Positions 55,901 to 64,000 of a DNA stretch of 64,000 bases are shown here, in pieces. Numbering within the stretch: position 1 is the first letter of the stretch; each line of letters opens with the position of its first letter. The position numbers and the translations under genes were made by a program. The notes beneath the pieces are model-generated. The model ran no database searches and was not told the origin of the DNA. It saw only the letters and a program-made list of their open reading frames with translations. The stretch is from Folioceros fuciformis (lineage: Eukaryota > Anthocerotophyta > Anthocerotopsida > Anthocerotales), in the NCBI GenBank assembly GCA_049999805.1, contig JBNGIO010006380.1:112769-176768 (forward strand). The letters run 5' to 3'.

Positions 55901-58900
55901 ACGTCTTGGGGCCAAGTCGCTGAGGTATCTCTCTCTTGTAGATCAGGAGATGACGAGCAACTTACCATGCCTGGATGCAGGGATGATTTCCGATATACTC
56001 TCCGGCTATGGGGATGAAGACCTGTTATTATTTGATTTGCTAGAGATTGCTGATAGTTGCAAAGTGCAGAAAGTGCATGTAATATATGACAAGAGGGAGC
56101 ACCCTCGACAGTCGCTCCTTCAGCCTAATCTAGGTGAGTAACCACAAGAAGTTATCTGTTCAGAGACAGTAGGGATGGACCTCTCCATAACTTTTGGGCT
56201 TTTCAGGGCAATTTCAAGGACCTGCTTTGACTGTTGTATTTGAGGGAGCACTGCTAAGCACGGAAGAGGTGTGCATCCTGCAAAACTTCCCTCCACCCAA
56301 GCTACGTGGGCATGTATGCCAGTATGGAAGTGGTCTGCTCGGTGTTTATCACCTGACAGATCTTCCATTTATAGTGTCTGGAGGTTGCCTTTACCTGTTT
56401 GATCCTTCTGGTCTTATCCTCGCTGGCTCGTTGGCGGAGGGAAGATCAGCCCCCACAGGAAGCCCGGTTGGGAAAGCATATTCTTTAAAAGGTCTTCCCA
56501 TATACCCGGCAGCATTTGATCTAGATTTTTGCACATGCATGGAAGTGATTGCTTACTTGTAGCTTACTTGTTTTGTGGTGAAAAGGGACGGATCTTCCCC
56601 AGAGATTTATGGATCAATTCCGCCCACTGCGAGCCAGCCAAGTCTCTTGGTCCTGGATGAATTCTACTATTATACGCATGCCCTTACGTACTGCAAGCCA
56701 GGCTATGGAGAGCAAGATGAAGAGTGCAGAAGAGCATGGAGATCGAGAGGTTGCCCGTATCCTGAACAGATTCAAGCTTCATGCTTCATCGGCATTATTG
56801 TTCCTGAGGAGCGTGGAAGATGTATGTCTTGGTTCTTGAATTGCATGCCTGTCATCTGGTCTGAAAGGAAATAATTACTGATGCCAAGCACATGTTCTTG
56901 TATCCCTTTTGTAGGAACTTTTTACCGCTTTGGAGGAAGTGAGTAAAGCTAATATGCTGTCTTTGAACTCCTTTTGCAGGTTAATGTAACAGCTTGGGAG
57001 GAAGGCGAACCTACTCCTCACGACCTATTCTCTGTGCGAGTTGACCCTGCTCGTGCTGTTCTTCGACATCCTTTTCAGGACAAGAAATGGCGCAAATTCC
57101 AGCTATCAAGCCTCTTTGGAGGTTTCAATGTGCCTTCAAAAATTCACAGCATAGATGTTTTGATGACTGAGGATGGAAATCAAACGGTTGACAAGTGGCT
57201 GATCGTGCAGAGCCTTGGCTCGGCTCATACTCGAGACATGGCTTTGGACAGGTTGGTGCATTGTTTTGCTCTAGATTGGTATCTGAGTCAGACGATACAT
57301 GAACATTCAAAAAGTTGTCTTTGGTGCAGGAAATATCTCGCCTACAATCTCATGCCTATTGCTGGAGTTGCTGCACATCTTTCTCGCAATGGTGTAGCCC
57401 CATTGCTGCCTGCACAGAGTTATATCCTAGCTCCGTTGCCCTTACCGACGCCATTCAAGGTGCCTGTCACTATATTGGGGCATTTCATGGTGTCACAAGA
57501 GGAGGGTACTCGGTGCTTGTTCCATAATGCCCCAGATGTAGACAAAGTGTCAGCTTTGGGAGTTGGTGCGCAGAGTGGAGTACCCTTTACAGCTGAGCAG
57601 CTTAGAGCGGCTTGGAATAAGGAATTGCTGACTTGTGTCAGAGATTCCTATGTAGAGTTACTGCAGGAGCTACAGCGAATCGGGCAGGATCCTGTAACAT
57701 CCCGTGCAGATCCCCCCATCAGTAGAGGGCTGGATGGTACATATGGTCTACCACCAGATCGTGCATATTCTCTGTGGCCAAAGGCTGCAACGATCATATC
57801 TCTGGTCCCTGAGGAACAAGAGTCAAACGTTAGCTCTTCTGACAGTCGCAACGCTGACCCTCTGTGTCTGGTGGAATGGTTAATCAGGCCCATGTACACA
57901 CGGCTTGTGGACTTGCCGATGTGGAAACTGCATGGTGGTGCAATGACCAAAGCCTCAGAGGGCATGTTTCTTGCTCCGCCGGGGATGGAGCAGCAAGGGA
58001 TGGCACCCCCAGTGGCAGTATGTGATTTTCTTAAGGCACATTATAAAGTTTTTGCAGTTCCTTGGGATCTTACCAAAGAGATAGAATCCGCAGGAGTGGC
58101 AGTAAAGGAGTTGACACCAAAAATGTTAAGGGGCTTGCTAAGGACTCCTCAGGTTGCAGCTGCAGTTCAGTCCATCACAACACAAGTGGAACTCTTGGAT
58201 TACTGTTGTGCAGATTTGCACATTCAGCCACGTGATGGGTCTGCTAGCCTGGTTGTTGACAGTGAGGTTCCTTCTGTGGAGCGAGACACAACTGGGGATC
58301 TCCACAGAGGCTCTAGGAGCACCATCTCTGACACCTCCTCTGTCAGTAGCAGTGCTACGTGGGGTGTTGGTGGTCCTGGTGGTTCAAGGTTTCGAAGATT
58401 TAACGGGCTAGCAGATCTCCATGATCTACCTGGAGTTCTAGATTCACGATCAGATTCGTATGGCTTTGTTGCTGATTTTAGCAGAGCTATCGCTGACATT
58501 GGGAGGGGCGTGTTGGAGGATATTGATAGAGAATTTGGAAGTGAAAGCTTGACACAAAGGGCTCTTGCCGCACCTTCAGATGATGACAACTCCAGTCTAG
58601 ATAGAGTGTTAGTCAAAGAACTGAAAGGCTTGCAGTGTCCTACGGCAAAGAATGTGATGGCGAAGTTGGGGCTGTCAGAGCTGTGGGTTGGAAGCAAGGA
58701 GCAGCAAGAGCTACTTCCCAGTATGGCTGGAAAGTTTGTGCACTGTTTGTGTCTTGAACGACCGCACCTTGCAGAACTGTTCAGCAATCCTGTGTTCCAA
58801 AATGTTCTTAGATTACAGCCGTTCTCTTCACAGGTATTAGCCACAAATCTAGGGCTTATGCTCCCCAAGCAGTGGATTGCCAGAGGAAATGAGGTCGTCT

Positions 58901-61900
58901 CCGCTCCATGGGTGGTCTGGGATCGTTCTTCTGATGCGACTACACAGGGACCATCAACTGGGTGGTTACGCTTGCTCTGGAGAAATGTATCCTCTACACC
59001 AGAGGAGCTGGCCCTTTTTGCGCAGTGGCCCCTGATACCATGTTCAATAGAAGGACCAGTGCTAGTTCGTGTTGGGCTTAGACAGCTTGTTTTTGTTCCA
59101 CCAAAGCGCCATCAGGAACAGGGCAATGGGTTATCTCCAATGATAACAGTTGATGACAGTCTGAGAGATATGCCAGTGACCCTGTCAAATGCAGGAGAGG
59201 CTGTAGATATTTGGTCCCAATCATTTGACTATCTGGAACAACAATACCCTTGGTTATTGCCTTTGTTAAGGAGGCTCAACGTGCCTGTATATGACCGGCA
59301 GTTTCTGGATTGCAGTGCACTGGAAAGCTGCATTGACACCCAAGAACTTTCCGTGGGGCAAACTGTTGTGGCCAAGCTATCCGCCCTTAGCCAGGCAAAC
59401 GGGTTGCCTTTGAATATTGTTCTAGCCCCCACTGATTGTGATGTTCTGTTTTCCCTCTTTTCCTCAACTACCTCAAACCTTCCTTCAGGCTCGAGCCCAC
59501 CAGTGTTTACTGCAGATGAGCTCAATTTGCTCAGGTTGCTACCAATATACAGGACTGTGAATGGAAGTTATGTGTCAGTTGACCAGGAGGTGCATTGTGT
59601 TATTCCACCGTCATCTTTTATGCAACCTGCGGATGACCAATGTCTGCAGTACCATTCTCTGTCAGAGGGTGGATCCCTATATCAAGCACTGGGAATTCGA
59701 GAACTCCCTGATCATGAGGTTATGTCAAGGTTTGCACTGCCAAGTTTTGAAAGTTTAAACGAAAGTGAGCAGGATTCCATTCTGACGTTTTTGTTTGCGA
59801 ATTGGGCGACTTTAAAGCAACATGACGCGGTTGTCAATACTTTGAAGCAGACAAAGTTTGTTCAAAGTGGTCGTGAGCCTCAGGTTGATGATGAGGGCTC
59901 AAATAGGCTATTTTGCCCTCCGGATCTTTTGGATCCTGAGAATGCCCTTCTAAAGCAGGTGTTTGCGACTGAGCTTGAAAAATTCCCTGGAAGACAGTTC
60001 GCATCAAGCGAGTGGCTCCGTATCCTTCGTGATGCAGGATTGCGATCTGCTACAGATGCAGGACTTTTGCTAGAATGTGCTAGAAAGGTGGAGGAGCTTG
60101 GAAGACGGGGCTCACAAGAGGTTGCAGATGGAGATGTATTTGAAGCAGATGTCTCCTCTGCAGCCTCTGAAGTCTCTTTGCAGGTTTGGACAGTAGCGGG
60201 AATGCTTGTTGACGCCATTCTGGGGAACTTTGCTTCTGTGTACAGCAGTAGCTTCTGCTCTCCTTTAAGACAGATAGCTTTCGTTCCAGCTGAAAGGGGA
60301 ATTCCCAGTACAGGTGGGGCAGTAAGCAAACGAGTTCTGGCGTCATACAGTGAGGCCGTCCTCCTAAAGGACTGGCCGCTGGCGTGGACATGCGCACCTG
60401 TACTTGCTAGGCCAGGGGTTGTACCACCCGAGTTCGCGTGGACATTATTGCAATTAAGGAGCCCTCCACCGTTCTCAGTTGTCTTGAAACATCTTCAGGT
60501 TGATTAAAGCGAGCTTTCTGATATCCCTGTTTCTTTCTTGATGCGCACTGTTCTTTTGGTTGCTCACCAACTGAGTTGGCTCCTTACTGCAAGTTGGTTG
60601 TCGAACTAGTGAGGTTGGCTTGGCAAGCAAAGGGGTCTAGGGGGATAACAGAGAACTATTACTTCGTACTTACGTAGTATGTTTTCTGTTGAACTAATAT
60701 GTAGGTTGTTGGTAAAAATGGAGGAGAAGACATTCTTGCCCGCTGGCCCAATGTGAGAGGAATGAGGTCGGTGGAGGATGCATTCATAGATGTACTCAAG
60801 TACCTTGCAAGTGTCTGGGATGGTCTTTCGACCTCAGGTGAGAGTTTGAGCGTGTTTATGCACCATGAGTATGCAGCTTAGGCTGACTGCTTTAGTGCAG
60901 GCAATTTGTAGGAGTTTGCTTTGTTCGGCAGACAGTCTGAAGTGTTAGGAGCTTTCCTTTCATGCAGATAAGGACGCGTTGTTGGGAGTTCATTTCATTC
61001 CTGTTGCTAATGGCACCCGCCTTGCTCCAGCAAGTTCCCTATATGCTCGACTGGGCATGGATCTTGCTCCGTTTGTATTTGAGCTGCCAAGTATATATCT
61101 TCCGTTCGTGAAAGTTCTGGGCTTGCTGGGAATGCAAGATGGCCCCACCTTTGCAAGCATGAGGACTCTTCTGTTTCAACTTGAAAGATCCTGTGGTTAT
61201 CAGCGACTAAATCCAAACGAGCTGCATGCTGTTTTGCGAATTCTGCAATTTTTATGCGACAATAGTGGCAGACTAATTGCAGGCCACATAAATGATCCGG
61301 CCGAAGATGCTGTTCTTCCTGATGATGGTGCCAGACTCTTGCGTGCCAAGGCTTGCGTATACGTAGATGCTCTAGGAGCAAGACTGGTTGGTGAAATTGA
61401 CTCGTCACGGGTTCGGTTTGTCCATCCAAATGTGGCAGAAGAGCTTAGTGTACAGCTTGGCGTCCGTAAGCTTTCAGATGTTGTGATTGAGGTACGCAGC
61501 TCCACCGGGACCTTGTAACTCACAAGCATGCCCTTCCAGTCTTTGTAGTGTCCTGCCTGATAGGCCTGACAGACTTTCCTCCGAAAGCTGGGCTGCGCTA
61601 GTTTTGATGTGCAATTTTCTTGATGCAGGAACTTGACGCGAACAGGTCTTTAGAGGTGCTGGACTCCATTGGGCCCTTCAAACTGGTGACCATGTCTGAA
61701 AAGCTGCGAAGCGAATCTTTCGCAGCAGCTGTCTGGTCACTCGTCCAGGACTCTGGTGATGTAGTAGCTCCCTTGAGACGACTGAGCATGGAACAGACAA
61801 GAAAGGCTTTGCATCTAGCAGCAGATGGCCTTAGGTTTGTTCGACGTCTCTATACTCGCTTCTTCATGTTACCCAGTCGTGTAGATGTGACTCTCAGATC

Positions 61901-63115
61901 ATCCAGCAAAATGATGGAAGACGACGGTCACAGGGTATATGAGTTCTGGGACAAGCCCAATAAACGTGTTCTTGTAGCTGAGCCTCCGGACTACGTGGAT
62001 CTTCCAGATTTGCTGGCTGTATCGGTAAGCCATATCTTAGGCAGCCCAGTCTGTCTTCCCTTGAATGTCTTGTTCAGGTCACCTGTGGGCCATGAAGCAA
62101 ATGCGCAGCGCGTTTTACGCTTGGGCCACGGCATTGCCCATGGCCACGAGAAAGGCTTCCTGCAACAGAGTGGTATACCAGGAATGGAAGTGATTCCAGC
62201 CGACGCTGCCCTTCTTCAGTGTCACCCGTTGAGACCATTTCATGACGGGGAGATCGTAGGATGGCGTTCAGATGGAGATGTGGGCTCACAGTTGAGATAT
62301 GGGCGAGTTGTGGAGGATGTACGCGCATCTGCAGGGCAAGCTTTATACAGGCTCCAGGTTGAAACAAGACCAGGAGAGCTCCAGTTCGTCCTCTCCTCTA
62401 ATGTGCTTTCATTCAAAGGGACTGCTTCAGCAGTTCAGGACTTCCCTAATCTTTACAACTCGCCCACCTCTGTGGCCCCCAACACTAAGCTTCCCAGTCG
62501 ACCAGGAGATCTGGTCAGACCAAACGTGGATGTGGCGATGACAGCTGATCTACCGTTGCAGGTATTGCCCGTTTCTCTCTCGAGTCACAGTAACTCATCA
62601 TTTGAAAAGTCGTTCGAAACTCGCTCACCTATCATTATCAACGGCAGGGTCCGATTGAGAACACACCATCAAGCGAAGTCCCTGCTGCCGAAGTAGTGCG
62701 GGCTGTGAAGGACATGCTTTCTGCAGTTGGAATGCCAGTTGGTCTCCAGCAACTTACACTGTTGGAGAAAAATTTGAGTTTGCAGGAACAGTTGACCGCT
62801 GCTGATACAGCTCTCTCTATAGAGCAGGTCTGTTTCTGCCTTTGATTTCTGTGCCAATTTGCTCATGCCTGTTTTGGGTCCCAAGAGTATCCCTCTTACG
62901 TTGGTTATCTCTTGCAGGAGAGAGCAGATGCAGCTGTGAAGGACGCCGAAGCAGCAAAAGCTGCATGGCAATGCAGAGTGTGTCTGAGCGCAGAGGTGGA
63001 CACCACCGTTGTGCCTTGCGGGCATGTTCTATGTCAGAGGTGTGCTGCTGCTGTCAGTCGGTGTCCCTTCTGCCGCCACGCTGTAGCCAAAGCTCTCCGG
63101 CTGTACCGGCCTTGA
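46946..63115 (+). CDS. Sacsin-like giant chaperone with C-terminal RING finger (12 exons)
   Basis: Exons 46946-47304, 47436-48171, 48268-54242, 54578-56133, 56207-56491, 56586-56821, 56980-60498, 60705-60837, 60968-61491, 61629-62561, 62648-62827 and 62918-63115 total 14,634 bp, one frame, 4,877 aa. Three sacsin-type modules open with a GHKL ATPase domain. Module 1 has ILKELIQNADDAGATRV and GRFGIGFNSVYHLSDLP. Module 2 (about residue 1,413) has LCELVQNADDAGASEV and GRFGLGFNAVYHFTDIP. Module 3 (about residue 2,840) has LLEIADSCKVQKV, lacking the catalytic Asn/Asp. The last 60 residues form a C3HC4 RING (CRVC...PCGHVLCQRCAAAVSRCPFC), which suggests E3 ubiquitin ligase activity. This is the architecture of the plant sacsin-related RING protein At5g23110. 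Animal sacsin works with Hsp70 and the proteasome. Exon 3 alone is nearly 6 kb. Confidence 0.93.
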
Positions 63116-63551
63116 CGAAAGATTCTTTTTAGTCCAAGACTCCGAGCTACAGAACATATGTACATAGATACAGAATTGTAGAAGGGCCACTGCCAGAGTC
63201 TGTCTATGCATCGGGTTCCGTCTTGATTAATTTCGTCTTTTGCAGTCGAAATGACTGCCGTACTTTAGGTGGGCGGGTGTGTGAACCCGTCTAGCGAAAT
63301 ACAGTCTTTCCCAAAGTGAAATGTGAAAGACGTGCCTTGAAAGAAAGTTCGGTAGGGTGTTCTTCAAGCATCCACCAACAGCTCATTCGAACGCGGCACT
63401 GTTAAGGATAGGTGGACATCGGGATTTGCTCGGCGGAATCATCAAAGGACGCTCAACGCGCAAGGAACGCGCTTTGTCACTTTCCACCTCACGACTGAAT
63501 AAGAGTGTAAGGCATCGCGATAGAGCTGGTGTAGTCCGATTCCATGTTTCC
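63116..63551. other. Intergenic region between the sacsin-like and Hsp70-like genes
   Basis: About 435 bp carrying the 3' UTR of the upstream gene and the promoter and 5' UTR of the next. An ATG at 63544 opens only a short frame that overlaps the likely start at 63552. No other feature was recognised. Confidence 0.45.
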
Positions 63552-64000
63552 ATGGCGCAACCGAGGGTGGTTGTTGGTTTAGATTTCGGGTCGACGTTCT
63601 CAGGATTTGCGTACTCTCATCTGGCTGATCCGCAGGAGATTCACACGTTCTACGAATGGCCGATGCAGGCGAAAGGAGGTGGAAAGCCCTACTGCAAGAC
63701 GCAGACGAGCCTGTACTATGTGCGCAATGCCGGAAAGAGCAGGGCAGGGTCCGATCCCGAGTTTGTGCTCAAGGATTGGGCATGGCCGGCGCAGGTGCAG
63801 TATCTGGAAGCTCTGCAGGCAGCGTCCAAGAATCGGAACCAGCAGGCGGGGGATTCGGGGACGGTTTCGGTCAAAGGCCGGCAAGCTGCGTCCGCCAGTG
63901 CGCGGGATGTCCAGCAGGAGGTAGGCTTTTTCGTAAGAAGGTTTAAGCTGCATTTGGCAAGTGCATCTGACAGGCCGGACTTCAAGGAGTTCTCCCCGAA
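63552..64000 (+). CDS. HSPA12-like Hsp70-family protein (N-terminal part, runs off the window)
   Basis: The ATG at 63552 opens a frame without stops to the window end (149 codons). It begins MAQPRVVVGLDFGSTFSGFA, which contains the phosphate-1 motif of the actin-like ATPase fold (DFGST, normally D-x-G-T/S). Next come EWPMQAKGGGKPYCKTQTSL and QYLEALQAASKNRNQ. These match the HSPA12-type divergent Hsp70s rather than the canonical Hsp70s, whose N-terminus reads GIDLGTTYS. The stretch FFVRRFKLHLA near the window edge is the typical segment after phosphate 1. An intron could start within the window at a GTAAGA (about 63,934), but the frame is open through it. HSPA12 proteins are cytosolic ATPases of poorly known client range. 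The direction is the same as the sacsin-like gene upstream. Confidence 0.85.
   Translation, partial: MAQPRVVVGLDFGSTFSGFAYSHLADPQEIHTFYEWPMQAKGGGKPYCKTQTSLYYVRNAGKSRAGSDPEFVLKDWAWPAQVQYLEALQAASKNRNQQAGDSGTVSVKGRQAASASARDVQQEVGFFVRRFKLHLASASDRPDFKEFSP

Noticed and set aside
60636-60655. Sequence resembling a homing-endonuclease target (TAGGGGGATAACAG)
   Set aside because: It is only a partial match inside an intron of the sacsin-like gene, with no endonuclease gene nearby. Chance similarity is likely.

Overview
This window looks like nuclear DNA of a land plant. It carries a nuclear light-harvesting antenna gene (Lhca5 type) with a plastid-targeting leader, many short spliceosomal introns (mostly 60-200 bp, GT-AG, one GC-AG), and two huge PPR-DYW organellar RNA-editing factors. 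The DYW domains carry the KPAxA variant of the PG box and lack the terminal D-Y-W. That variant (DYW:KP) is known from plants with U-to-C editing: hornworts, some lycophytes and ferns. Together with the compact introns this favours a hornwort-like or other seed-free plant. The species call is inference.

Layout. 0-7 kb: first exon of an unrecognised gene on the minus strand, then Lhca5 on the plus strand. A repeat-rich block (2.5-4.5 kb) with an LTR-like fragment and a large imperfect inverted repeat follows, then vacuolar ATPase subunit E. 7.5-12.5 kb: a small putative membrane protein, and a multi-exon minus-strand gene resembling F420-0:gamma-glutamyl ligase with a (V/S)QPTEA repeat tail. 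12.9-14.3 kb: minisatellites, AT-rich DNA and a broken bulb-type lectin gene. 14.4-21.1 kb: the tandem PPR-DYW:KP pair on the minus strand. 21.6-28.2 kb: a TTC5-like TPR/OB protein, then the GPI-anchor ethanolamine-phosphate transferase PIG-O in 20 exons. 28-35 kb: largely gene-poor, with a decayed fragment of the sacsin-like gene and a seven-exon gene for an RS/KR-rich, probably nuclear protein. 35.2-38.8 kb: an armadillo-repeat protein with a helical N-terminal domain, and cytochrome c oxidase subunit 5b. 38.9-46.9 kb: AT-rich repeat territory with LTR-like copies, a degenerate tandem repeat carrying TTGGCCAA, CCCCCCGGGG minisatellites and two assembly gaps. 46.9-63.1 kb: a giant 12-exon gene for a sacsin-like chaperone (about 4,877 aa) with three ATPase-like modules and a C-terminal RING finger. 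63.55 kb to the end: start of an HSPA12-like Hsp70 gene.

The genes are ordinary eukaryotic neighbours, not an operon. The two real clusters are the tandem PPR pair and, loosely, two chaperone-type genes at the right end. Exon models were built by hand from splice signals. For Lhca5, V-ATPase E, PIG-O, the RS-rich gene, the ARM gene and the sacsin-like gene, the summed exons keep one open frame (multiples of three), which supports them strongly.
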